Origin: RBG-16-57-11 sp964503145
GTDB taxonomy: Bacteria; Chloroflexota; Anaerolineae; Anaerolineales; UBA4823
Direction of reading: 5' to 3'
Length of the DNA: 64,000 nucleotides
NCBI GenBank assembly: GCA_964503145.1
Contig: CAZCYV010000003.1
Location: forward strand, 62,001 to 126,000
Made by a program: the position numbers and the translations under genes. Below are positions 15,223 through 23,466 of this stretch, in pieces. The notes below the pieces were generated by a model. That model saw nothing but the letters and a program-made list of their open reading frames with translations. It was not told the origin of the DNA and did no database searches. Numbering within the stretch: the stretch's first letter is position 1; the number at the start of each line of letters is the position of its first letter.

Positions 15223-16176
15223 TCAGGGCTTACGGGAGCCAGCAAACTTTTCCGAACGCAAGAAATTGACCGCCAGCGCCCAACCCAGCTTCAGCAACAT
15301 CGCCAGATAGTACAACCAGTTGAGCAAAAAGAAATAGTCTTTTGCCAGATGCTGTCGATAGTAAACGAAATAGGATCGGTGCCATTCGTAGATAGAGCGG
15401 TAGGGCTGTACTCGTGAACCGCCCAGGCTGCCAAAGTGAATGATCTGGGCTTCGGGCATGTAATACACCTTCCAGCCAGCCTGGCGGGCGCGAAAGCAAA
15501 AATCGGCATCCTCCTGATAGGCAAAGTAGCGCTCGTCCAAATAACCAATCTGCTCGACCACAGCGCGGCGCGCCAACATGCATGACCCGGCCACGCCATC
15601 GACAGAGTTGATCTCGTCCTCGTCGAGATATGTCAGCAGGTATTGATTGAACAGGCGGCTGCGGGGGAACAACGCCGATAGGCCCAGAAAATATGTCAGC
15701 ACCGCCCAGGGGCGAGGTTCGCCGCGCCGACACGGCTTTTGGAGCGTGAGATCACGGTTCAGCACCTTGGGGCCGCAGATGCCTGCTTCGAGATGCTGCT
15801 CCATAAAAGCCACCATCCGATCGATCGCCTCGGGCAAAACGAGCGTATCCGGGTTGAGCTGCAACAGGTAACGACCACGCCCCAGGCGTAACGCCTGGTT
15901 CATCGGGCGAGTATAACCAGCGTTCTCCCGGTTTTCCACCACTCGAACTTCGGGGAATTCCTGGCGCAGCATCTCAATCACCCCATCCCCTGAGCCGTTA
16001 TCAACCACAATCACCTCGAAGCTGAGATGTGTGTTTTGATACAGCGAGTGCAAACAATCGCGCAGCAGGTCTCGAGCACGATAGGTCACAATACACACCG
16101 AGACATCTATCGCTTCAGATGGGTCGCGACTGCCTGCCGATACACTTGCAACGTTTTGAAAGCCGTCTGTTCCCAT
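15223..16176 (-). CDS. GT2 glycosyltransferase, rhamnosyltransferase (WbbL)-like
   Basis: A 317-residue cytoplasmic GT-A enzyme. VSVCIVTYRARDLLRDCL and VIVVDNGSGDG form the nucleotide-binding start, LLQLNPDTLV is the DxD-like metal motif, and DGVAGSCMLARRAVVEQIG followed by DERYFAYQEDADFCFR contains the catalytic ED region. This pattern (NPDT, GACM/GSCM, EDxDxCxR) is that of WbbL-type dTDP-rhamnosyltransferases, and dTDP-rhamnose genes lie in the same locus. The C-terminus has a hydrophobic amphipathic tail that may bind the membrane. The ATG used overlaps the upstream gene by 70 bases. A later start near the VSVCIV strand is possible. Confidence 0.82.
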   Translation of the reverse strand: MGTDGFQNVASVSAGSRDPSEAIDVSVCIVTYRARDLLRDCLHSLYQNTHLSFEVIVVDNGSGDGVIEMLRQEFPEVRVVENRENAGYTRPMNQALRLGRGRYLLQLNPDTLVLPEAIDRMVAFMEQHLEAGICGPKVLNRDLTLQKPCRRGEPRPWAVLTYFLGLSALFPRSRLFNQYLLTYLDEDEINSVDGVAGSCMLARRAVVEQIGYLDERYFAYQEDADFCFRARQAGWKVYYMPEAQIIHFGSLGGSRVQPYRSIYEWHRSYFVYYRQHLAKDYFFLLNWLYYLAMLLKLGWALAVNFLRSEKFAGSRKP

Positions 16177-17243
16177 GTAAATTTTCTGGCTTGCTCCCGT
16201 CCGCGCCTGGATAGCTCCTCTTGCAAAGCGTGGTCGTGCAACAATCGCCGCATAGCTTGAAAGAGCGCCTGCTCGTCCTGCGGCGGAACGAGCAAGCCGG
16301 CTTCACCCACCTGATCCTGCATTGCCGAACTGGCAGTGGTGATCACGGGCGTCCCACAAGCCATCGCCTCTAAAGGGGGGAAGCCAAAGCCCTCGTAACG
16401 CGATGGATAGAGCAAACACTGTGCCAGATTATAAACCAACGGCAAATCTTGATCTGGGACATAACCGGTGAATTGCACCCTTTGCTGCAATTGCAAGGAT
16501 TCGATCTGGCGGAACACTTCTTCGTACATCCAGCCCATGCGACCCACCACAACCAGCGGTGGGGGATCGTCTTGCTGCGCTAGGCGGGCATAGGCCTGCA
16601 GCAACAGCGGCAGGTTTTTGCGCGGCTCCACTAACCCCACGTAAAGCACAAAGCGCTCTGGAAGGTTGTATCTCTGGCGGCAGTCGTCCAACAGCCGAGC
16701 GTCGGTGATCGGATGAAACTCCTCGCCAATCCCCAATGGCACAGTGGTGATCTTCACTGCCGGGATGCCCAATATCCGCATCGCATCCCGGTACGTGCTC
16801 TCGGAATCGGCCATGATTGCCTCCGCCAGGCGGGCGCTTCGGCGCATCATCCAGGGGAAGAAAATGCGCTTGGCGCGAGTATGCAACTGGGGATAGAGGA
16901 AAAATGTCATATCGTGGAAAGTCACCACCGAGGCGCAAGGAAGAAAGAGCGGCCGGGTATAATGAGGCGAGTGCAACAAGTCGAGGCCCAATCGGCGCAC
17001 AAGCTGCGGCAACACAGTCTGTTCCCAGAGCAGGCGAAGCGCTGGACGCATCTCTTGGGTTTCGACCCACTGCACATTCTGCAGCGGGGGTGTGTCGATC
17101 AAAGTGCGCCGGGGACGCTGAACAAAAATGATCAACTCATGCTCCGCGCCCTGAGCAGCCAGCGCCCGCGCCAGGCGCACAATGTAGCGCCCTGCGCCCA
17201 CAGGCTCAGCAGGTAATGCTGTGGCGTCAAAACCGATGCGCAT
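16107..17243 (-). CDS. GT4 family glycosyltransferase (mannosyltransferase-like)
   Basis: A 378-residue GT-B enzyme. The N-terminal domain starts MRIGFDATALPAEPVGAGRYI, with the Gly-rich donor-side loop, and has LLHSPHYTRPL and VVTFHDMTFFLYP typical of the mannosyltransferase MtfB/WbaZ-like branch. The C-terminal domain carries VLYVGLVEPRKNLPLLLQAY, the GYVPDQDLPLVYNLA acceptor-side helix, and the EX7E-type nucleotide-sugar motif in SRYEGFGFPPLEAMACGTPV. Retaining transfer from a nucleotide sugar is expected. It is followed directly by the WbbL-like gene with a 70-base overlap. The exact sugar cannot be deduced. Confidence 0.88.
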   Translation of the reverse strand: MRIGFDATALPAEPVGAGRYIVRLARALAAQGAEHELIIFVQRPRRTLIDTPPLQNVQWVETQEMRPALRLLWEQTVLPQLVRRLGLDLLHSPHYTRPLFLPCASVVTFHDMTFFLYPQLHTRAKRIFFPWMMRRSARLAEAIMADSESTYRDAMRILGIPAVKITTVPLGIGEEFHPITDARLLDDCRQRYNLPERFVLYVGLVEPRKNLPLLLQAYARLAQQDDPPPLVVVGRMGWMYEEVFRQIESLQLQQRVQFTGYVPDQDLPLVYNLAQCLLYPSRYEGFGFPPLEAMACGTPVITTASSAMQDQVGEAGLLVPPQDEQALFQAMRRLLHDHALQEELSRRGREQARKFTWEQTAFKTLQVYRQAVATHLKR

Positions 17244-17264
17244 CCGCTGCTCTGCGCAACCCGG

Positions 17265-18761
17265 CTAGGGTTGCATCCATCTCCAAAGAATGTCGCGCCC
17301 GATACGGTGCGCCAGCGCCGCAAGGCCTTCGACTCGCCAGATCGAGAGCGCCCGCCCCAAAGTCATTTTCGGGCGAGGGGATTGGCCGCGTTCGATCCAG
17401 GGCAGATACTCATAACGAACAATATCCCAGGTCAGCAGCGGCAAGCCGCGCCAAACCAGAGGCGCCGGAATACGGCGTTGCAGGTCAAAAAGCTCGCGGT
17501 CTGTGCGCCTGCGACGCGCCTGCAGGAGTTTCCGCTTCTGGCGCAACAGGCGCAACGAAGCCAAATAACTTCCCCATGCCCGCCAATAAGCCCGAAAATG
17601 TCCCCATCGGCCGCGAATCAAACCGATCATGCCTTGTAACACATCTTCCAAAAGATAGGCGCATAAAAAGCGCAGCAGATAACCCCGCCCAAGCAGCAGG
17701 GTGATGAACCGCAGTCGCCCATAAGCCACGCGCTGCAGCTTGGTTGCATCCAGGCCATGCTCTGCGCCATCGGGAACACGGCCACTGAAAGCGTGATAGA
17801 TCACTGCCCGCTGAGCAGGGCGCACCGCATAACCTAGCAAGCGCGCCCGGTAACACCATTCGCTGTCCTCGTAGTACATAGGAAACCCTTCGTCCAGAGG
17901 CCCGATTTCACGCAGCACCTTCGCAGACAACAACGCAGCAGCGAAACAGGCCGAGGGTAGTTCAGTCCAATGATCGAACTGGCCCAAATCCAAATACCCC
18001 AGGCCGTTATCCACGCCCCAAGAGAGCGCCCCGACCAGATTGCCGATCCCGTTCAGAAAAGCTGGAGCCCAAAGCAAGCGCAATTTGCCGGCCACCGCGG
18101 CGATGCTGGCATCGTTTCGGGCGGTTTCGACCATAAAAGCAACAGCCTGCGCATCCAGCGTCACATCCGGATTGAGCAACAAGATATATTCGCCACGCGC
18201 CGCTTCGATCCCTCGATTGATCGCCCTGGACAGCGAGCAGGGCCGCTCAAGGCGCAGCAGGGCAAGCTCAGCTTGATGCGCTGCCAGCCACTCTGCCGAG
18301 CCATCTGTGGAAGCGTTATCAATCGCGATGATTTCCAGAGGCCTGTAGGTTTGCAGGCGCAGCGAAGCCAGACAGGCTGGCAGCCAGGCCAGGCTGTTGT
18401 AGCTAACGATCACTACAGAGACCAGGGGGCTGCCCTGATGCCCCGGCAGGGGCGCGTTCGAACTGATCGGTGTCTCTTCCCCTGTCGAAAGTAATCCTGC
18501 ATGGACGAGACAGGCCAGCGCAGCAGCTACCTCCTGCCGCTCCAACCCTCTAGATTGAAAATAGTCCAGGATGTCCTTTCCAAGCCGACCATCTGCGTGC
18601 TGCCAGGTCTGCAACATCAGGCGGTCAACCACCACGCGCCCCCCCTGGGGGGTGGTCAGCAGGATCTTTTTTCCTACCTGCGTAGAGCCAACACCGGCTG
18701 GATGCTCGAAAACGTACGCCTCCAGATGGTGCATCCGCTGATCCGGGTCATTCATGGGCAT
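17265..18761 (-). CDS. GT2 glycosyltransferase with N-terminal PqqD-like winged-helix domain
   Basis: A 498-residue protein. Residues about 10-100 do not belong to a glycosyltransferase. The stretch with QVGKKILLTTPQGGRVVVDR, WQHADGRLGKDI and LACLVHAGLL has the look of a PqqD-like winged helix, a fold that normally binds peptides. Residues 110-340 are a GT-A domain with VSVVIVSYNSLAWLPACL, IIAIDNASTDGSAEW, LLLNPDVTL and FPMYYEDSEWCYR. The last 150 residues are basic and amphipathic and probably membrane-associated. The start overlaps the end of the upstream GT2 gene. ATG at 18755 is an alternative. A fusion of this kind suggests regulated or scaffolded transfer, but that is inference. Confidence 0.78.
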   Translation of the reverse strand: MPMNDPDQRMHHLEAYVFEHPAGVGSTQVGKKILLTTPQGGRVVVDRLMLQTWQHADGRLGKDILDYFQSRGLERQEVAAALACLVHAGLLSTGEETPISSNAPLPGHQGSPLVSVVIVSYNSLAWLPACLASLRLQTYRPLEIIAIDNASTDGSAEWLAAHQAELALLRLERPCSLSRAINRGIEAARGEYILLLNPDVTLDAQAVAFMVETARNDASIAAVAGKLRLLWAPAFLNGIGNLVGALSWGVDNGLGYLDLGQFDHWTELPSACFAAALLSAKVLREIGPLDEGFPMYYEDSEWCYRARLLGYAVRPAQRAVIYHAFSGRVPDGAEHGLDATKLQRVAYGRLRFITLLLGRGYLLRFLCAYLLEDVLQGMIGLIRGRWGHFRAYWRAWGSYLASLRLLRQKRKLLQARRRRTDRELFDLQRRIPAPLVWRGLPLLTWDIVRYEYLPWIERGQSPRPKMTLGRALSIWRVEGLAALAHRIGRDILWRWMQP

Positions 18762-19797
18762 CCAGGGAGGCTGGCTGAGGCGTCGTCGGATTTTGCCTGC
18801 GGCGGTCCCTTCCCAAAAGGTATGGGCTGAACCAGCCGTGGTCCAGACAGCGATCGATATCGGCTGCTGAAGCCTTGCGCGCGCTTTGTAATTCGCGCCG
18901 ACGGCGCAACGCCCCAGGCAAACCGCGCAGCGCGTCCAGCTTGGCGCGCCAGACAGCCCGCCCCCTGCCTCGCACGGTGTAATAGGCGAGGAAAACCAGG
19001 TTAGCTAACAAGTGCGCGGGCAAGTACTTCCAGAACAGCTCTGCGGGCATGTCGGCAACATACATCCAGACCACATTCCGTTGCACCTGGTACACCGTCC
19101 GCTTGCTTTCGACGCCATAGGCAGCAGAGACTAGATGCAACACCACGGCAGATGGGACGTAGAGGCAGCGATGTCCCATCAGGCGCAAACGGAAGCCAAG
19201 GTCCACATCCTCCAGATGACTGATGAACGCTTCACAGAAACCTCCCACCTCCAGGAACGCCTGACGTGAGTACATGGCAGCAGCCCCGCAAGGGCTGAAC
19301 ACCTCGGCTTGCTCCAGATATTCTGGTCCAACGGGAAGACCATTGCCTCGCGACCAGGCAAAACCGCTGATATGGCACAAATCGCCGGCAGACTGCACGC
19401 GATTCGGGTCATTGGCGTACATCAGGCGCGAAGCAAAGGACGAAAACTCCGGCGATGTGCTGGCAGCATCGACCAGGCGTTCCAGCCAATCTGGCTGTGG
19501 AAAAGCATCGTTATTCAAAAAAACCAGCCAGCGGCCGCGCGCCAGACTGGCGCCGCGGTTGTTCGCCAGCGAAAAACCCAGGTTGCGCTCGAAACGCACC
19601 AGGCGAAAGCCCGGCCAGCGCGCCGCGAGTTGATCCACGGAGTGATCCGTGGAAGCGTTGTCCAGCACCAGGACTTCGAAATTGCGGAACGTCTGCGCCT
19701 GCAAGGCATCCAGGCAACGCGGCAGGCAGTCTGCCCCGTTCCAGTTCAGCACCAGCACCGAGACCAGCGGCGCTGCGTCACCCGAGGCCAGGTTCAT
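18748..19797 (-). CDS. GT2 family glycosyltransferase
   Basis: A 349-residue GT-A enzyme beginning MNLASGDAAPLVSVLVLNWN. Motifs are VLVLDNASTDHSVDQL, the NNDAFPQPDWLERL metal site, FSPCGAAAMYSRQAFLEVGG, and HLEDVDLGFRLRLMG, all typical of rhamnosyltransferase-like GT2 enzymes. Basic C-terminal residues 270-340 may contact the membrane. I chose the ATG at 19795-19797 because it forms an ATGA overlap with the upstream gene. The frame stays open for 12 codons upstream. It overlaps the PqqD-type GT2 gene by 14 bases, so both are probably made together. Confidence 0.85.
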   Translation of the reverse strand: MNLASGDAAPLVSVLVLNWNGADCLPRCLDALQAQTFRNFEVLVLDNASTDHSVDQLAARWPGFRLVRFERNLGFSLANNRGASLARGRWLVFLNNDAFPQPDWLERLVDAASTSPEFSSFASRLMYANDPNRVQSAGDLCHISGFAWSRGNGLPVGPEYLEQAEVFSPCGAAAMYSRQAFLEVGGFCEAFISHLEDVDLGFRLRLMGHRCLYVPSAVVLHLVSAAYGVESKRTVYQVQRNVVWMYVADMPAELFWKYLPAHLLANLVFLAYYTVRGRGRAVWRAKLDALRGLPGALRRRRELQSARKASAADIDRCLDHGWFSPYLLGRDRRRQNPTTPQPASLDAHE

Positions 19798-21044
19798 AGC
19801 CGCTTGAGCCGGTTGACCTTGAACAACCACCACAGGTTTTCCAAATGAAAGCGAAGGTGAAAGAACACGCGCCCCAGCTCTCCCTCGGTCATCCGCGCCA
19901 TACCCCGCTGGAACATCCTGCGCCAGATCTGCATCTTGGAAGGGGCCGGCGCAGACGCCGAAACCATCGGCAACTCAGCAGTGGGCTGCACTGAGGCCAC
20001 TTGGGTGGAAGCCTTGTCCGCTGGCAAGCGTAAGACGGCCTGTATCTGCTCCCACCATACCTGCTCAAACCGCTCTTCGGAGTACAACTGACGCACTCTT
20101 TCTTGCGCCTGGCGGGAAATCCGCTGTCGCAGATCGGCGTCTTCGATCAATTTCGCCAGGGCAGCATACCAGGCATCCGTCTGGTTTTCCACCAGCAAGC
20201 CGGTCTGACCATCCTCCACCCAGGACGAGTACAGGGGCACATCCGAATAAACGCCTGCAATCCCGCTGGCGCCGTACTCACGAAATTTGTTGTTGGTCTT
20301 GGCGCGATGAAATGGGTCATCCAGCATTGGCGCAAGGCCAATAGCATATCCGGCGCTGGAGAAGCGGCGCATGTATCGCTCGTAATTCGAATCGTACCTT
20401 TGGTAATGCACACCCGGTTTTCCCCGAAACTCCGGCGGGATAAAACCCAGAAAATGCGCTTCTACTCGACCAGCGTAGTTTTGCATCACCTGCTGCAATG
20501 CAGGAGTGAAGATAGAAAACAGATGATCATCGTGACGGCTGGTGCTATACACAATTTTGACTTTATCATCCCCAGGCGCGCCGGGGGAACGGATCAATCG
20601 CCAGTCTAATACGGCTGCCACCTGAAGCGTACGCCCGTTCAGCGGGCGGATTCTTTCCAACAAAGCCGCGGAATAGACGCGCACCAGATCCGCTGAGCGT
20701 AGGTAACGGGTAAGCAACGCAGCGCGTTCTGGACTGCGGTAGTACTCGCCATCCGCGATATTGGCCGGCACTTCGTACAAATTGTCATCGATGTCATACA
20801 CGTAAGGCAGGCGATTTGTCAGCACAGCATCCAGGATGTACGCATAGCGCGGTTCCAGGTTGCGGCAGAAAACCACCAGGTCGGCCTGGCGCAACTCTGC
20901 TGCATCGAAATAGGCCTCCAGGGCAACCCGAAAACAGATTCGCCCCGCTTGCTGTAAGCCAAGCAAAGGCCTGACCACACACATCAAGGTGGAAGGCATG
21001 AAACCGGGCAGAATGGCCAGGATTCGCGGCGTCGATTGACTCAC
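19794..21044 (-). CDS. GT4-like glycosyltransferase (DDNL subtype)
   Basis: A 416-residue GT-B protein. The N-terminal domain contains DLVVFCRNLEPRYAYIL and VYDIDDNLYEVPANI, and the C-terminal domain contains RRFSSAGYAIGLAPMLDDPF, TNNKFREYGASGIAGVYSD and ENQTDAWYAAL, the glycosyltransferase pattern with a degenerate EX7E. It is a close relative of the first half of the next upstream gene (21041-23455). The last 80 residues are an extra basic helix-rich tail. The GTG at 21042-21044 overlaps the upstream TGA as GTGA and is the best start. Translation from the further upstream frame gives residues that do not fit. Confidence 0.8.
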   Translation of the reverse strand: MSQSTPRILAILPGFMPSTLMCVVRPLLGLQQAGRICFRVALEAYFDAAELRQADLVVFCRNLEPRYAYILDAVLTNRLPYVYDIDDNLYEVPANIADGEYYRSPERAALLTRYLRSADLVRVYSAALLERIRPLNGRTLQVAAVLDWRLIRSPGAPGDDKVKIVYSTSRHDDHLFSIFTPALQQVMQNYAGRVEAHFLGFIPPEFRGKPGVHYQRYDSNYERYMRRFSSAGYAIGLAPMLDDPFHRAKTNNKFREYGASGIAGVYSDVPLYSSWVEDGQTGLLVENQTDAWYAALAKLIEDADLRQRISRQAQERVRQLYSEERFEQVWWEQIQAVLRLPADKASTQVASVQPTAELPMVSASAPAPSKMQIWRRMFQRGMARMTEGELGRVFFHLRFHLENLWWLFKVNRLKRL

Positions 21045-23455
21045 CCGCGCTCTCGTGACTCGGAAGAATAAAAGTCGAAACTGCAAAACGGCTTGACCTG
21101 GGGATCCCCCAACCCCCAAAATGGATAGCGATGCCACTCATAAATTCGCAGCGGCGCGTCTAAATCCCTGGCGTAGATCTGCAATTCAACTCGCTCGCCG
21201 GCCTCGTTCGCAATGGGGTAGAAACTGAAGACCACCGGCGCATCCGCCCGGATATCCCGCGCCGAAACGACTGCGGAGCCCAGCACTTTGCCGCGCCCCA
21301 GGATTTGCACGCCCAACATCCCGACACGAGGGTACAAATCGATCACAGCAGCAATCGATAAGCGTCTCAAGCCGGATCTTGGCAGTCGAATCGGGTAGGT
21401 CAAATGGGGAACTCGCTGCAGGTTCTGGCTAGGGCGCAGCCGATAGCCTTTCAGAGGATGAAAGAAGATCAAGCTGTCATCCAGCATTTGTCGGTAAGCG
21501 GAGGAGATATGAGCAGCGTAATCCACGCGATCGATCAGGCGCTCAATGAGTCGGATGATCTTGCGGTTACGGTAGGCGTCCATCTCTTGCGCCAACAGTC
21601 TGGCCAGCGGCATCTGTAATTCTAGCTCGCTGTTGCGCGTGATCACTTCGATCTCTTTGCTCCTGAGCTTTTCGCGCAGGTCGCGGATTTCAGCGTGGTT
21701 TTGCACGACCGCGTCTTTCAAAATCTCGGCGTCATCTCGCAAGCGGCTGATCAGCGCTTCTGGAGGATCGACGAATGGGATTTGCATCCAATGCTGCCAA
21801 TCCTCTTCCAAAATAGGGCGTTTGACCGCCACACAATGGTACAGGATGCGCTGACAGAGCGCCGCATCTTGCTGACGCATGTGTCGCTTTTGCTGTTCCG
21901 GAAGGCTAAGATAAGCCGGAGAATCGAAAAACTCCATTCCCAGGCAACGCAGATCGATCCCTGCTGCAGGAGCGACGCTCCCCGGCGCCAGATTTGCTCG
22001 CGCTTCGAATCTGCCGCGCCCGGCCTGGATTTGATACACCGGCGGCTCTGCCTGCGTCCAACGACGTGGAGTTTCCTCGTTGAACGAATAGGGTCGATCT
22101 TCACCTTCCGGTAATACCGATGAAATCGAATACCTGGCGTAGAGGCTCACCTGAGCGCCGTGCCGACACACCCGATAGATTTCAGCCATAGCCAGCGCTG
22201 GATTGTCTCCCCGCTCTATGAATTGATCCGCCAGCAACGCATCCACACAATCTGCCGCAAAAGGCAAAGGCTGATCAGGAGCTGCGATCACCTGCACCCC
22301 AGGAGCAGCCTGCGGGCTAACACTGATGAACCCAGGCGGCGAGGTCGTTTCGACATTGAGACTGACGCAGAGGGACGGTCGGGATGCTGGGAGCGGTGCA
22401 TAGGCAGATTTGTGCCTGGCGGCCAGCAAAGCATCGATCAACTCCAGCCATTGCAATTCCACCAACTCCTGGCGATAATTGCTATCCACATATTTATAGG
22501 CAGCCTCTTTGATCTGCTCGCGCAATTCGATGTCGATCAGCAAACGCTGCATGGCTTCAAACCATGCGCCAGGGACGTTGCGTACCAGCAAGCCGGTTTT
22601 TTCGTGCTCGACGCAACAAGAATACACTTCCACATCTGAATAAATGCCGGGTATGCGGCAAGCGCCGTAGTCGCGAAACTTCGTATTGGTCTTGGAGAGG
22701 TTGAAGGAAGTCGGCGTCAGAGGTGCCAGGCCGATGTCGAAACCTTCGTGCGAAAGATAATGAAGATATTGATCATATTCATGAATGATCGGCACCAGCC
22801 GGGTAGAAGGATGGTGAGCAAATTCGGGCGGGACTTCGCCCCACCAATACATCTCAATCGTATCGGGATAGGCGTCTAACAGTTTGAGCAGATCCTGGCT
22901 GAAAAGCGAAATCAGCGAATCGCTGCTGCCGCGCCCGGTGACATAGGTGATGCGAATCTTGTTATCCCTGCGGGGTAGAGCAACCCTGGGCACCAGCTTC
23001 ATGTCGATACACGGAACAACCAGGTTGACATTGGAGTTGAAACGCATCGCCCGTTCCACTAGCGGTTTGCTGTACACGCGCACCAGGTTCACCCGGCTGA
23101 GAAAGCGCTCCATTTGCTGGATACGCTCCGGCGCGTTATAGTAAGCCGTGTATTTCAGACCCTCCGGCACTTCCCAGAGGTTATCGTCCAGGTCATAAAC
23201 CGTTGGGATGCCTCGATAGAGACATTCTTCCAGGATCCAATCCGAAGATGGTTCGATATTTCGGCAAAACAGAACGATGTCGCTGGCATGCAGGCGCGCC
23301 ACTGTCGCTTCCGCTTCTGTTGTCACACTGAACTTGAGCCGGTTCTGGCGCTCCAGCTCAGTAAGCGGCTTGATGATGTAGATCGTGGCGGAGGGCAGAC
23401 TATCGGGGATGACCAGCAGCAGCCTAGGGAAATAGCTGGGAGAATTTCCGGGCAT
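21041..23455 (-). CDS. Multi-domain glycosyltransferase: GT4, degenerate methyltransferase-like part, coiled coil, beta-sandwich
   Basis: An 804-residue protein. Residues 10-345 form a GT-B domain with DIVLFCRNIEPSSDWIL, VYDLDDNLWEVPEGL, FDIGLAPLTPTSFNLSKTNT and FRDYGACRIPGIYSD. Residues about 360-520 resemble the second half of a SAM methyltransferase (PFAADCVDALLADQFIERG, then MAEIYRVCRHGAQVSLYAR), but the glycine-rich SAM loop is missing. Residues about 575-625 form a charged coiled coil. Residues about 690-790 look like a beta-sandwich with VVFSFYPIANEAGERVEL. The same C-terminal pattern recurs in the neighbouring 1216-residue protein. It is probably a processive or scaffold glycosyltransferase. 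The substrate is not predictable. Confidence 0.78.
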   Translation of the reverse strand: MPGNSPSYFPRLLLVIPDSLPSATIYIIKPLTELERQNRLKFSVTTEAEATVARLHASDIVLFCRNIEPSSDWILEECLYRGIPTVYDLDDNLWEVPEGLKYTAYYNAPERIQQMERFLSRVNLVRVYSKPLVERAMRFNSNVNLVVPCIDMKLVPRVALPRRDNKIRITYVTGRGSSDSLISLFSQDLLKLLDAYPDTIEMYWWGEVPPEFAHHPSTRLVPIIHEYDQYLHYLSHEGFDIGLAPLTPTSFNLSKTNTKFRDYGACRIPGIYSDVEVYSCCVEHEKTGLLVRNVPGAWFEAMQRLLIDIELREQIKEAAYKYVDSNYRQELVELQWLELIDALLAARHKSAYAPLPASRPSLCVSLNVETTSPPGFISVSPQAAPGVQVIAAPDQPLPFAADCVDALLADQFIERGDNPALAMAEIYRVCRHGAQVSLYARYSISSVLPEGEDRPYSFNEETPRRWTQAEPPVYQIQAGRGRFEARANLAPGSVAPAAGIDLRCLGMEFFDSPAYLSLPEQQKRHMRQQDAALCQRILYHCVAVKRPILEEDWQHWMQIPFVDPPEALISRLRDDAEILKDAVVQNHAEIRDLREKLRSKEIEVITRNSELELQMPLARLLAQEMDAYRNRKIIRLIERLIDRVDYAAHISSAYRQMLDDSLIFFHPLKGYRLRPSQNLQRVPHLTYPIRLPRSGLRRLSIAAVIDLYPRVGMLGVQILGRGKVLGSAVVSARDIRADAPVVFSFYPIANEAGERVELQIYARDLDAPLRIYEWHRYPFWGLGDPQVKPFCSFDFYSSESRERG

Positions 23456-23466
23456 GTTTGAAACTC

